Positions 8,622 through 16,748 of a stretch of DNA of 45,944 nt are shown here, in pieces. Position numbers and translations under genes: made by a program. Under the pieces are notes generated by a model, which did not search any database, was not told the origin of the DNA, and saw only the letters and a list, made by a program, of their open reading frames with translations. Source of the stretch: Clostridiales bacterium (GTDB taxonomy: Bacteria; Bacillota; Clostridia; Saccharofermentanales; Saccharofermentanaceae); contig JAGDCV010000131.1 of NCBI GenBank assembly GCA_017958365.1, forward strand, positions 1 to 45,944, written 5' to 3'. Within the stretch, counting starts at the first letter, position 1. Every line of letters begins with the position of its first letter.

Positions 8622-9706
8622 TACTTGGCAGTAATGTATCCTTTCTTCGTAAGAAGTTCAGCCGTAAGCATTCCGCCGCCTGCTGCTCCTCTTAAAGTAT
8701 TATGTGAAAGACAAGCAAACTTATAATCAAAGATGTTATCCTCACGAAGTCTTGCTACGCTGACGCCCATTCCGTTGCCGAACATTGCATCAAGCTTAGG
8801 CTGAGGTCTGTTGTCCTCTTCAAGATACTGAAGGAAGTGCTCGGGAGCTGAAGGAAGTTCGAGCTTCTGTGCCTCACCGACATACTCGTTCCAGGCCTTG
8901 ATCATGTCTTCCTTAGAAGGCTTATTCTTGAAGCTTACGGAAACTGCAGCCGTGTGACCTTCCTGAACCGCAACTCTGTAGCACTGTGCAGAGATAACCG
9001 GCTCACTTGCAAGTTCAATGTGATCGCCTGCAAACTTACCCCATACCTTTAAAGGCTCTTTCTCGGACTTCTCTTCTTCGCCGCCGATGTAAGGAATAAG
9101 GTTACCTACCATCTCAGGCCAGGACTCGAACGTCTTTCCTGCACCGGAAATAGCCTGATACGTGCATACGGAGATCTTCTCTACGCCATATGAAAGAAGA
9201 GGCGTTAAAGCAGGTACATAGCTCTGGATTGAACAGTTAGGCTTAACTGCAATGAATCCGCGCTTTGTTCCGAGTCTGTTTCTCTGTGCATCGATCAATG
9301 CAGCATGATCGGCATTGATCTCAGGAATGATCATCGGGACATCATCCGTCCATCTGTTAGCTGAGTTATTGGAGATGACAGGCGTCTCTAGTTTTGCGAT
9401 CTTCTCCTCAAGGGCTCTGATCTCATCTTTCTTCATATCAACAGCACAGAAAGTAAAATCAATCTGCTCACAGAACTTCTCGATCTCATCAGTTCCGTAA
9501 ACTACGAGTTTCTTTGCATACTCGGGCATGGGTCTGTCAATCTTCCATCTGCCCTCTACAGCTTCTTCGTAGGGCTTGCCTGCTGATCTAGGGGAAGCAC
9601 ATAATGCCACACACTCGAACCAGGGATGATTCTCAAGAAGACTGATGAATCTCTGTCCTACATAACCCGTTGCGCCAATGACGCCTACTTTCAATTTCTG
9701 TTCCAT
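8621..9706 (-). CDS. asd: Aspartate-semialdehyde dehydrogenase (archaeal/fungal-type clade)
   Basis: It reduces aspartyl phosphate to aspartate semialdehyde with NADPH, the second step towards lysine, threonine and methionine and, through diaminopimelate, peptidoglycan. The Rossmann motif GVIGATGYVGQR is near the start. The active-site cysteine is in VKPNCSIQSYVPAL, and the glycine-rich C-terminus GAAGGG is present. The region after the nucleotide motif (HPWFECVALCASPRSAGKPYEEA) matches the archaeal/yeast type rather than the common enterobacterial type. I place the start at the ATG at 9706, 361 residues, because GGAG lies 8 bases before it; an ATG two codons upstream has only 2 bases of spacing. 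A promoter lies at 9769-9797, and the leader between them holds a perfect inverted repeat. The partner aspartokinase is encoded at 33261. Confidence 0.95.
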   Translation of the reverse strand: MEQKLKVGVIGATGYVGQRFISLLENHPWFECVALCASPRSAGKPYEEAVEGRWKIDRPMPEYAKKLVVYGTDEIEKFCEQIDFTFCAVDMKKDEIRALEEKIAKLETPVISNNSANRWTDDVPMIIPEINADHAALIDAQRNRLGTKRGFIAVKPNCSIQSYVPALTPLLSYGVEKISVCTYQAISGAGKTFESWPEMVGNLIPYIGGEEEKSEKEPLKVWGKFAGDHIELASEPVISAQCYRVAVQEGHTAAVSVSFKNKPSKEDMIKAWNEYVGEAQKLELPSAPEHFLQYLEEDNRPQPKLDAMFGNGMGVSVARLREDNIFDYKFACLSHNTLRGAAGGGMLTAELLTKKGYITAK

Positions 9707-9725
9707 TTTCATAACTCCATTCTAT

Positions 9726-9752
9726 CAACTGTCCTTCGTACGTGGACAGTTG
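9726..9752 (-). promoter_or_regulatory. Inverted repeat in the asd leader (hairpin or operator)
   Basis: CAACTGTCC at 9726-9734 and GGACAGTTG at 9744-9752 are perfect 9-base arms around a 9-base spacer. The element lies wholly in the predicted leader, after the -10 box and before the GGAG ribosome site. On the minus strand an overlapping direct repeat (GTACTAAGGACA and GTACGAAGGACA) allows an alternative, shorter GGAC/GTCC stem. No T-run follows, so it is not a simple terminator. It could be an RNA hairpin or a dyad operator. Confidence 0.55.
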
Positions 9753-9768
9753 TCCTTAGTACGCAAAC

Positions 9769-9797
9769 ATACTACCACACGGACCTGTTTGATTCAA
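9769..9797 (-). promoter_or_regulatory. Sigma-A-like promoter of asd operon
   Basis: TTGAAT (9792-9797) and TAGTAT (9769-9774) are separated by exactly 17 bases on the minus strand. Transcription would begin near 9762, giving a leader of about 55 bases before the ATG at 9706. Confidence 0.7.
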
Positions 9798-9814
9798 TAG
9801 CAAAATTAACAATA

Positions 9815-10363
9815 TCAAACGGCAAATTCAGCGTCTGAATTTTGCAATTCGAACACATACCACGCAGGACCGGCCTTATATACGAGAATATAGACATCTG
9901 TAGTCAGACGCTCGCCGTCTTCGTTCTGAAAGTTAAGTCTCAGCTTTACGATCTGAGCAGCCTCGATCTGTTCGACATCCATATGGTGGATAATTGAGAT
10001 ATCGGTCTGCAGCGAAGGGAAATCATAGTTATTCTCTTCAACATAATCGTTATATCCAGATACTGATGCTCCAAGATAAGTATATTCAGGAAGAGAATCA
10101 GCAGAATACTGATCAAAGATCTGATCCATATCCACCCTCTCTCCGTCTACGTTCTCGAATTCCTTGAAGGAATCAGGGTAACACGCAAAGAACATCTCCC
10201 TGTCACCTGTGAATATGGACTGGAAGAATCCTTCAGCCACATTGATCGAAGACTGATTAACATTATCTATGGTTACAAATTCGTCTGTCCTGCTGCCGCA
10301 TCCGGCAATTGCAAACAGACTCAATGCACATATCAAAACCAATGAAGTTATCTTCTTAATCAT
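9815..10363 (-). CDS. Hypothetical lipoprotein
   Basis: A 182-residue lipoprotein of unknown function. The start is the ATG at 10363, with AAAGGAG 10 bases upstream; longer versions reading back into rarA would put basic sequence ahead of the signal peptide and have no ribosome site. Residues 1-20 are a type II signal (MIKKITSLVLICALSLFAIA) with the lipobox AIA-GC; the cysteine would be lipidated and the mature protein held outside the membrane. The mature part (GFFQSIFTGDREMFFACYP, with a closing WYVFELQ strand) has the size and pattern of NTF2-like or DUF5105-like lipoproteins, but I do not assign a function. It overlaps the rarA stop by 8 bases and is the last gene of the SleB-glyA-rarA unit. 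Confidence 0.85.
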   Translation of the reverse strand: MIKKITSLVLICALSLFAIAGCGSRTDEFVTIDNVNQSSINVAEGFFQSIFTGDREMFFACYPDSFKEFENVDGERVDMDQIFDQYSADSLPEYTYLGASVSGYNDYVEENNYDFPSLQTDISIIHHMDVEQIEAAQIVKLRLNFQNEDGERLTTDVYILVYKAGPAWYVFELQNSDAEFAV

Positions 10364-11669
10364 TCTTGTTCGTCTCCTTTTCCACATAAGACAGATACTC
10401 GGCAATTCGCTTCTCATATCCGATATCAGTCGGTTCATAGTATTTCTTACCCCTTGAAGCCTCAGGCATGTATTCCTGCTTAACTATATGACCCGGGAAG
10501 TCATGCGGATACTTGTAACCCACGCTGTATCCCAAGTCCTCCATTCCCTTTGCAGGTGCATTTCGAAGATGCATGGGAACAGTGCCGGTGTCTTGTGACC
10601 TAACGTCGCCGAGCGCTTTGTCAATTGCAAGATAAGCGGCATTCGACTTAGGTGAGGAAGCTACGGTTATGCACGCCTCAGCCAGAGGTATCCTCGCCTC
10701 AGGCATTCCGACCGCAGCAGCAGCCTGATAAGCCGCACTTGCAATGAGCAAGGCATTCGGATTAGCAAGACCGACATCTTCAGCTGCACATATCAGTATC
10801 CTTCTGGCAAGAAACTCTATGTCCTCCCCGCCTTCCAATGCTCTTGCAAGATAAAGTACCGCCGCATCGGGATCAGAGCCTCTCATAGACTTTATCATCG
10901 CGCTTATGTTGTCATAATGGCTCTCTCCGTCCTTATCAAACAGGACCGTTCTTTTCTGCATGCAGTCGCTTATTACTTCATCGGTAATATTGATGCATCC
11001 GTTCTTATCGGGAGCAGTCGTTATAACGGCAAGCTCGAGAGCCTTAAGACTGTTTCTCGCATCACCGCCCGACAGGCCTGCCATCTTCATTAACGTCGCA
11101 TCTTCGATCTTTACGTCCGTAAGACCGTATCCGCGCTCTTTATCATCTACGGCATTCCTCAAGATAGTGCAGATATTCTCATCAGTAAGAGGATAAAGCT
11201 GCAATACCGTCGATCTTGATACGAGAGCCTTATTTACCTCGAAGAAAGGATTCTCCGTGGTAGCACCTACCAGCACTATGGTTCCGTCTTCCACAAAAGG
11301 AAGCAGAGCATCCTGCTGGAGCTTATTAAAACGATGGATCTCATCGATGAATAGAACTGTCTTCTTTCCTTCAGACAAGATGGGGTTACGGGCATCCTCT
11401 ATAACTGCCTTTATATCGGACACACCTGATGTAACCGCATTCAAAGACCGGAACTTCGACGTAGTCGAGTTCGCTATGACTCTTGCGAGTGCCGTCTTTC
11501 CCGTTCCCGGAGGTCCGAAAAGGATGACCGAGGACAGACGGTCTGCCTCAATCATCCTCCTCAGTAGTTTTCCTTTTCCGACAATGTGCTCCTGACCTAC
11601 GTATTCATCCAAGGTCCTTGGAGCCATTCTGTAAGGAAGCGGCTGCCTGGACAGTTCTTCCTCAGACAT
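10356..11669 (-). CDS. rarA: Replication-associated recombination protein A (RarA/MgsA)
   Basis: An AAA+ ATPase that acts at stalled replication forks together with SSB. The 437-residue protein has Walker A GPPGTGKTAL near residue 54, Walker [11 protein letters not shown] near residue 109, sensor 1 GATTENP near 135, and the C-terminal tetramerisation region with the signature KGMEDLGYSVGYKYPHD. The N-terminal segment PLPYRMAPRTLDEYVGQEHIVG is typical. The start overlaps the glyA stop by one base (TAATG), and the stop lies 8 bases inside the following lipoprotein gene. No anomaly is seen in the motifs. Confidence 0.96.
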   Translation of the reverse strand: MSEEELSRQPLPYRMAPRTLDEYVGQEHIVGKGKLLRRMIEADRLSSVILFGPPGTGKTALARVIANSTTSKFRSLNAVTSGVSDIKAVIEDARNPILSEGKKTVLFIDEIHRFNKLQQDALLPFVEDGTIVLVGATTENPFFEVNKALVSRSTVLQLYPLTDENICTILRNAVDDKERGYGLTDVKIEDATLMKMAGLSGGDARNSLKALELAVITTAPDKNGCINITDEVISDCMQKRTVLFDKDGESHYDNISAMIKSMRGSDPDAAVLYLARALEGGEDIEFLARRILICAAEDVGLANPNALLIASAAYQAAAAVGMPEARIPLAEACITVASSPKSNAAYLAIDKALGDVRSQDTGTVPMHLRNAPAKGMEDLGYSVGYKYPHDFPGHIVKQEYMPEASRGKKYYEPTDIGYEKRIAEYLSYVEKETNKND

Positions 11670-12913
11670 TACTTAAAGTCTTCGTAAAGAGGATACTTCT
11701 CCGTGAGCTTAGCAACTCTGGAGATTACCTCATCCTTTCTGTTCTCATAATCGAAGATGCAGATGGAGATAAGATCAGCGATCTCAACCATGTCCTCTTC
11801 CTTCATGCCTCTTGTTGTAACTGCAGGAGTACCGATACGTACGCCGGAAGTAACAAAAGGCTTCTCAGGATCGAAAGGAATCGTATTCTTATTAGCTGTG
11901 ATATTGCAGTCATCGAGTCTCAACTGAAGCTCCTTACCTGTAATACCTGTTCCTCTCAAGTCAATGAGCATGAGGTGATTATCCGTTCCGCCGGATACGA
12001 GATTAACGTTTCTGGCAAGGAGAGCTTCGCTCATAGCCTTTGCATTCTTAACGATCTGGTTAGCATAGTCTCTGAACTCAGGAGAGAGTGCTTCCTTGAA
12101 AGCAACTGCCTTAGCGGCAATGATGTGCATGAGAGGTCCGCCCTGCTGTCCGGGGAATACTGCTGAATTGATCTTCTTGGCAAGTGCCTCATCATTTGTG
12201 AGGATGATACCGCCGCGGGGTCCTCTTAATGTCTTGTGAGTTGTTGTTGTAACGATATGAGCATAAGGAACCGGATTCGGGTGAAGACCTGCAGCAACCA
12301 GACCTGCAATGTGAGCCATGTCAACAAACAGGTAAGCGCCTACTTCATCAGCGATCTCACGGAACTTCTTGAAGTCGATGATTCTGGGATAAGCAGAAGC
12401 ACCTGCAACGATAACCTTAGGCTTGAACTCGAGAGCCTTCTGTCTTACTTCCTCATAATCAAGAACGCCTGTTTCCTTGTTTACCTGATAGAAATCAGAC
12501 TCATATGTTCTACCTGAAACATTAAGCTTCATGCCATGTGTGAGGTGTCCGCCGTGAGAAAGATCCATACCGAGGATCCTGTCACCGGGCTCAAGAATCG
12601 AGAAATAAACAGCCGTATTAGCCTGAGCTCCTGAGTGAGGCTGAACATTTGCATACTCAGCTCCGAACAACTGCTTAGCTCTGTCGATAGCGAGCTGCTC
12701 AACGATATCAACGTACTCGCATCCGCCGTAGTATCTCTTTCCGGGATAGCCCTCGGCATACTTGTTTGTAAGAACTGATCCTGCTGCCTCGAGAACTGCC
12801 TCTGAAACGATGTTCTCGGATGCAATGAGCTCGATCTTGTCTCTTTGCCTTGTCAGCTCCTGCATAATTGCAGAATAAACTTCTGAATCCTCTGCCTTAA
12901 TCTTGTCGTACAT
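11669..12913 (-). CDS. glyA: Serine hydroxymethyltransferase
   Basis: This PLP enzyme interconverts serine and glycine, charging tetrahydrofolate with a one-carbon unit for purine, thymidylate and methionine synthesis. The start is the ATG at 12913 (414 residues, [13 protein letters not shown]), which has a consensus AGGAGG 7-8 bases upstream; reading back to 12958 would overlap the preceding gene and has no ribosome site. Visible motifs are [44 protein letters not shown], and the PLP lysine in [14 protein letters not shown]. It lies 22 bases after the SleB-like gene and overlaps rarA by one base. A shared operon with a cell-wall hydrolase is unusual but is supported by spacing. Confidence 0.97.
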   Translation of the reverse strand: MYDKIKAEDSEVYSAIMQELTRQRDKIELIASENIVSEAVLEAAGSVLTNKYAEGYPGKRYYGGCEYVDIVEQLAIDRAKQLFGAEYANVQPHSGAQANTAVYFSILEPGDRILGMDLSHGGHLTHGMKLNVSGRTYESDFYQVNKETGVLDYEEVRQKALEFKPKVIVAGASAYPRIIDFKKFREIADEVGAYLFVDMAHIAGLVAAGLHPNPVPYAHIVTTTTHKTLRGPRGGIILTNDEALAKKINSAVFPGQQGGPLMHIIAAKAVAFKEALSPEFRDYANQIVKNAKAMSEALLARNVNLVSGGTDNHLMLIDLRGTGITGKELQLRLDDCNITANKNTIPFDPEKPFVTSGVRIGTPAVTTRGMKEEDMVEIADLISICIFDYENRKDEVISRVAKLTEKYPLYEDFK

Positions 12914-12935
12914 TGATTTATCCTCCTGATATTTG

Positions 12936-13598
12936 TTATCTGTAATTAGGTCCGACACCGTCCGGTCTTAAAACTTCAAAAGAATCCGGCAACATCTCGA
13001 CGTCATCCTCAACCCATCCCGGCATTCTGTTCGTGCAGTAATCACACGTACAGGGTATTACCGAGAAATAGTTCCCTCCAAAGAATGCATAGTTAGTATA
13101 AGCTCTTGAATAACCCGTAAAACCATATGCGTTGTAATAGACCATGTGGCAGTCGATCTCAAGGTCTTCGACCATTCTGTAAGCAATTACGATAGACCAT
13201 TCGGAATCAAGTGACCTACCCGCATGAACCTCATGAGTCTCCTGATCGACGACTTCAAACTGTCCGGGTCTTTGCAGCGTGGCGATAACGGTTCTTGTGG
13301 GCCATCTACCGCAGTTGGTCCTGTTAAGTACAGTAGCGGCAACAAGCACCTTATCCGTTATGTTGTAATCGTCATCAGCACCCTCACCCTCTACAACTCT
13401 CGCGAAAAAGATAAAATCAGCCGTCGATAAGCCGCAGGCATAAGCCTTAACTTCAGTCGGCATAAAATAACGCTCAGCATCCGTGGCATCGTTCCACATC
13501 ATCTCGTATCTTTCATAACGAGCATAAGCCAGAACAGGTTCTGACATTATGAATAACATGGCACAGGCCATAAGAGCTGATACAATTCTCTTAAACAA
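12936..13598 (-). CDS. SleB-type cell wall hydrolase, secreted
   Basis: A 220-residue exported protein with a Hydrolase_2 (SleB) domain. Residues 1-24 are a signal peptide ending near LAYA. The SleB-like core covers residues 58-185: [30 protein letters not shown] holds the conserved glutamate, followed by RPGQFEVV and a YYNAYGF loop. SleB domains are peptidoglycan lytic enzymes first known from spore cortex breakdown, but they also occur in non-sporulating bacteria, so no sporulation role is claimed. Four cysteines in the tail (CTCDYC and one upstream) could form a disulfide or metal site. The start is TTG at 13598 with GGAG 8 bases upstream. A good promoter lies at 13631-13659. It is the first gene of the glyA-rarA-lipoprotein unit. 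Confidence 0.82.
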   Translation of the reverse strand: MFKRIVSALMACAMLFIMSEPVLAYARYERYEMMWNDATDAERYFMPTEVKAYACGLSTADFIFFARVVEGEGADDDYNITDKVLVAATVLNRTNCGRWPTRTVIATLQRPGQFEVVDQETHEVHAGRSLDSEWSIVIAYRMVEDLEIDCHMVYYNAYGFTGYSRAYTNYAFFGGNYFSVIPCTCDYCTNRMPGWVEDDVEMLPDSFEVLRPDGVGPNYR

Positions 13599-13630
13599 AG
13601 ATCATTCTCCGTATTCGCGAAATCTTTGAA

Positions 13631-13659
13631 ATTTTACTATTTATTATTATATTAATCAA
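13631..13659 (-). promoter_or_regulatory. Sigma-A-like promoter of the SleB-glyA-rarA unit
   Basis: TTGATT (13654-13659) and TAAAAT (13631-13636) are spaced by exactly 17 bases, in a very AT-rich tract. The -35 box overlaps the stop codon of the preceding small membrane protein gene. Confidence 0.75.
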
Positions 13660-13919
13660 ATCACGAGCCACAGTATCAGCCCCGACAGTCCGGACAAAAG
13701 CATAACAGCCGAGATGGACAGCCACATATGGTCCTTCATGAACGGGACGAAGCTTAAGATAAACGTCAGAACGAAGGCTCCGGTCAGTATGTACAAAGGG
13801 AAAATCCCCAGGAAGATCGAATTTGAGAATGCAATGAATATGTAAAGCGCCGTAAGAGCCAAAGGAACAAGAGCTATGACGGAAGCAAGTGTCAGTCTGT
13901 ATTTCATATCTGTTCTCAT
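13656..13919 (-). CDS. Small integral membrane protein, unknown function
   Basis: An 87-residue protein that is almost entirely three hydrophobic helices (about residues 8-27, 31-53 and 60-85) with short polar turns (SNS, KDH). The start is the ATG at 13919, with GGAGGG 8 bases upstream; it begins 4 bases after the stop of the alpha/beta hydrolase gene, so the two are co-transcribed. I recognise no family. Its closing stop lies within the promoter of the next unit. Confidence 0.7.
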   Translation of the reverse strand: MRTDMKYRLTLASVIALVPLALTALYIFIAFSNSIFLGIFPLYILTGAFVLTFILSFVPFMKDHMWLSISAVMLLSGLSGLILWLVI

Positions 13920-13923
13920 GTCA

Positions 13924-14946
13924 TCAACCCTCCAAACAATGCTCAATCTCTTCAAGAGCGGTTTGTTCTGTCCAGAAATCGTTATGCAGTACACCCTCTA
14001 TGTTTACAAAATTCGTTGAAGCTCCTGTAAACGCACTGAACAATTCTCTTGAAGATTCAATGGGGATTACCTCGTCATCTGACGATGCGATTATCGTTAC
14101 AGGACAGGTTACATTAGAAGCATACTGATAAACAGGCATCTTATATGCAACAAGAAGCCTCATGGGTCCATAGAATACATTAAAGACACTGTTATAAAGA
14201 TCATAACCTGAATTATAAGGTGCAAGTAAAATGAGTTCCCTTATCTCAACCTCATCCGAAGAAGCAAGGTATACGGCAGGGCCGTTACCCAATGAGTAAG
14301 AAAGAACAGTTACAGCATCAGTCGTCGGTAATGAAGAAACGATCTCATAAGCCTTAAGTGCAAACTCTCTTAATGATTCTTCGCCGGGGCTTCCTTCCGT
14401 TAATCCGTAACCCGGATAATCAAGGTAGATGAAATCATAATCCGAGTAAAGGAATGAAAGTTCATTATTCTTGATCAGATAATCGATCTTACGGGACGAA
14501 TCCTCACCGTTACCTCCAAAGTAGAGAATAACGGGACGCGGTTTATCGGCAGGAACGTCAGTTGCAAACAGACGCCAGCCGCTGATACCGTCTACGGATA
14601 TCTGTTCAACCTTACCTTCCATATCGGAAAGCTCATCATAGCATTCTTCGTCAAAATGAGGTCTGAATGTCATTCTTACGCCGATCTCATAAGTTGTAAC
14701 GGAAAACAATGCTATCATTCCTGCAACTATGACTGCGGCAAATACGGGAATCCTTACTTTGGAAGGCTTACCTTCCAATACGAATATAAGAATAAGACAG
14801 ACAACGAATATGACCGCCGCTGCAATAACGCTTGTAAACGCCAAAGATCTTAATGATTCTGATAAGAACAAGAACAGGAAACTGCCCAAAAATGCGGAAG
14901 CAACCGCACACCCCCCGGCCAGTTTCAATCTCTTTTTAAAATCCAT
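13924..14946 (-). CDS. Membrane-anchored alpha/beta hydrolase
   Basis: A 340-residue protein with three N-terminal membrane helices (about residues 9-30, 36-55 and 68-88) and an alpha/beta hydrolase domain facing one side of the membrane. The oxyanion region is ILYFGGNGED near residue 140. The probable nucleophile serine is in LSYSLGNG near residue 217, a variant of the usual GxSxG. The acid is in ASSDDEVIP near residue 289, and the histidine in GVLHNDFW near residue 321. This resembles the BEM46/YqkD-like serine hydrolases of unknown substrate. The ATG has a GGAGG site 6 bases upstream. It diverges from the D-Ala-D-Ala carboxypeptidase at 15018. Physiological function is unknown. Confidence 0.85.
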   Translation of the reverse strand: MDFKKRLKLAGGCAVASAFLGSFLFLFLSESLRSLAFTSVIAAAVIFVVCLILIFVLEGKPSKVRIPVFAAVIVAGMIALFSVTTYEIGVRMTFRPHFDEECYDELSDMEGKVEQISVDGISGWRLFATDVPADKPRPVILYFGGNGEDSSRKIDYLIKNNELSFLYSDYDFIYLDYPGYGLTEGSPGEESLREFALKAYEIVSSLPTTDAVTVLSYSLGNGPAVYLASSDEVEIRELILLAPYNSGYDLYNSVFNVFYGPMRLLVAYKMPVYQYASNVTCPVTIIASSDDEVIPIESSRELFSAFTGASTNFVNIEGVLHNDFWTEQTALEEIEHCLEG

Positions 14947-15005
14947 CTTTCCCCTCCGACATATAAATATAATGCTACGGTAATATGAAAAAATCTCTTA
15001 AATTA

Positions 15006-15011
15006 TATAAT
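15006..15011 (+). promoter_or_regulatory. -10 box immediately upstream of the carboxypeptidase start (predicted leaderless mRNA)
   Basis: A perfect TATAAT ends 6 bases before the ATG at 15018. Initiation 7 bases after the box would fall on the A of the ATG, and no Shine-Dalgarno sequence is present between. No convincing -35 hexamer is seen at 16-18 bases. Confidence 0.5.
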
Positions 15012-15017
15012 TGAAAC

Positions 15018-16055
15018 ATGGCAAATACAAAAAGACGCAAAAAGATAAAGTTAAACGCTCGCGGCAAACTGTTTTTGTTTGGTTTCTGTGCAGCGATAAT
15101 TATTATTGCCCTGCTTATCATTAACCTGGGCAAAGGCAATTCAAATGATAATGTAAAAGCTCCTTCAAGCCCTGCGGAGCCCGGAGAAACGCAACAGACC
15201 GAACCGTCTTTTACACCTACTCCAACACCAACGCCTTATCCCGAGATGAATCTTCTTACAGGCATCTACAGTAACGAAGCAATCCTTATCGACGCCGAGA
15301 CAGGCGCAGTCATAGACGAGAAGAATGCTGATACACAGGCTTTCCCTGCATCAGTAACAAAGATGATGACACTCCTGATTGCCTGTGAGAACCTTACCGA
15401 TTATGACGAGGTAACTCCTCTTCCCCGTGAGATCTATGACACGCTCTATTATGCAGATCTTTCAACTGCAGGTTTTGAATGTAACGAACCCATAACGGTA
15501 AACGATCTTTTGTATGGACTGCAGTTAAGATCCGGTGCAGAGTGCTGTCTTGGCATTGCAAATCTTGTTGCAGGTTCCGAACAGGCATTTGTTGATCTCA
15601 TGAATCAGCGTGCAGAAGAACTCGGAATGACAGGAACCAATTTTACCAACTGTACGGGACTTCATGACGTCAATCACTATTCTACTGTAAGAGACATGGC
15701 AACTTTGCTTCGCGCAGGTCTTCATAATGATAAGTTCAGAGAGGTATTCTCTACGACCATGTACACAACAACTCCGACAACATACCATCCCGGAGGATTT
15801 ACCATCTACAGTACTTTCTACCAGACTTTGTCTTCAATGGATTTTGAAGGCGGTACATTCATAGGCGGCAAGACAGGATTTACTACAGAAGCAGGTCAGT
15901 GCCTTGCAACCGCAGCCACCATTAACGGACATGAATACATCTTCGTTACTTTCGGAGCTTACGATAATAATACGAATTCATCGAGTCATCTGCATTCGAA
16001 CGATGCCATCAATACATATCAGGCACTCGCAGCTGCATTGAATTCATCAACTTAA
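15018..16055 (+). CDS. D-alanyl-D-alanine carboxypeptidase, peptidase family S11
   Basis: A low-molecular-mass penicillin-binding protein that trims the terminal D-alanine from peptidoglycan stem peptides outside the membrane. The 345-residue protein has a basic N-terminus, one uncleaved membrane anchor at 18-37, and a proline/threonine-rich linker at 47-75 (TPTPTPTPYP). The catalytic domain has the SxxK tetrad S112-V-T-K115, a second motif S172-G-A-E where classical enzymes have SxN, and the KTG box at 285-287 in GGKTGFT. It lacks the long C-terminal beta domain of DacA-type enzymes, ending about 60 residues after KTG. It has no ribosome site and appears leaderless. Its stop shares four bases (CTTAAG) with the stop of the convergent gene at 16052. 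Confidence 0.92.
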   Translation: MANTKRRKKIKLNARGKLFLFGFCAAIIIIALLIINLGKGNSNDNVKAPSSPAEPGETQQTEPSFTPTPTPTPYPEMNLLTGIYSNEAILIDAETGAVIDEKNADTQAFPASVTKMMTLLIACENLTDYDEVTPLPREIYDTLYYADLSTAGFECNEPITVNDLLYGLQLRSGAECCLGIANLVAGSEQAFVDLMNQRAEELGMTGTNFTNCTGLHDVNHYSTVRDMATLLRAGLHNDKFREVFSTTMYTTTPTTYHPGGFTIYSTFYQTLSSMDFEGGTFIGGKTGFTTEAGQCLATAATINGHEYIFVTFGAYDNNTNSSSHLHSNDAINTYQALAAALNSST

Positions 16056-16747
16056 GAGAACAGATTTCCTACGGCGCGGTCAACGAGATCTTCAGCAATT
16101 CCGGTGACATCGGATGCAAGACCTTCTGCGATATTATCGGACCTGTAGGAATTGGTTACTTCACCTGTTTCACTGCTTACAAAAACAACCAGTATGCTGT
16201 CACCTGAAAGACCTGACAAAGATGAATAAGCCTTTCCCGCAGCAAAGAGTTTACCTGCAAGGGTAAGATAATCATTCTCCTGCATTCCCGGAGTACATGT
16301 AACCGTGAAAACAGAATAATACTCATTATGATTTATGGCAGTAACATTGCCGCTGATCATCTCAGCAAGAACAGTCTGATCAAAATAATTACTTACCTCG
16401 TTGATGATCTGTGCCTGGTATTCGGGAGTCATTGTAAGGTCAATGCTTCCGTCTTCCTGCGTACTTACGACCAGACGTCCGTCTGATGATTGCTGTATCG
16501 TATTGATCATATCGGGGGTAACATTCTCGGTATACATCGAAGGAATGTTAACAACAACGGATGAATTACCATTCTGATCGGTTATCTTATCCGTCGTAGG
16601 AAACAGTTGTGTATTGTCTGTTATTCCGGGGACATTAATCCCCTTATCATTAAGAAAATCAACGATCTCGGGCTTATAGTGCCTGTAAACAAACACACAG
16701 ATCAGGACTATAACTATGAGGACCATGAATTGCTTTATGGCTTTCAT
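16052..16747 (-). CDS. Hypothetical membrane-anchored protein
   Basis: A 231-residue protein with one N-terminal membrane helix (residues 5-22, FMVLIVIVLICVFVY) and the rest extracytoplasmic or periplasm-facing. The body alternates beta-strand-like segments (VTAINHNEYYSVFTVTC) with short helices, and a predicted amphipathic helix ends the chain (GIAEDLVDRAVGNLF). I recognise no domain. The start is 1 base beyond the stop of the AIR-synthase-like gene, so it is the last member of the cysteine desulfurase-thiI operon. Its stop overlaps that of the convergent carboxypeptidase; no terminator hairpin is seen between. Confidence 0.75.
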   Translation of the reverse strand: MKAIKQFMVLIVIVLICVFVYRHYKPEIVDFLNDKGINVPGITDNTQLFPTTDKITDQNGNSSVVVNIPSMYTENVTPDMINTIQQSSDGRLVVSTQEDGSIDLTMTPEYQAQIINEVSNYFDQTVLAEMISGNVTAINHNEYYSVFTVTCTPGMQENDYLTLAGKLFAAGKAYSSLSGLSGDSILVVFVSSETGEVTNSYRSDNIAEGLASDVTGIAEDLVDRAVGNLFS

Positions 16748-16748
16748 A

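Noticed and set aside
9824..9842. Eight-base-pair inverted repeat AAATTCAG/CTGAATTT at the end of the lipoprotein gene
   Set aside because: It lies inside the coding sequence and is not followed by a T-run on the minus strand; weak as a terminator, AU-rich stem.
11618..12166. Plus-strand open frame of 182 codons opposite rarA/glyA
   Set aside because: Antisense to strongly conserved enzyme sequence; composition follows from the codons of glyA.
12914..12958. Extended glyA start at 12958
   Set aside because: It would overlap the SleB-like gene and lacks a ribosome site, whereas 12913 has AGGAGG at ideal spacing.
14947..15017. Possible RNA gene or riboswitch between divergent hydrolase and carboxypeptidase genes
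   Set aside because: Only 71 bases, AT-rich, fully explained by ribosome site and promoter boxes.
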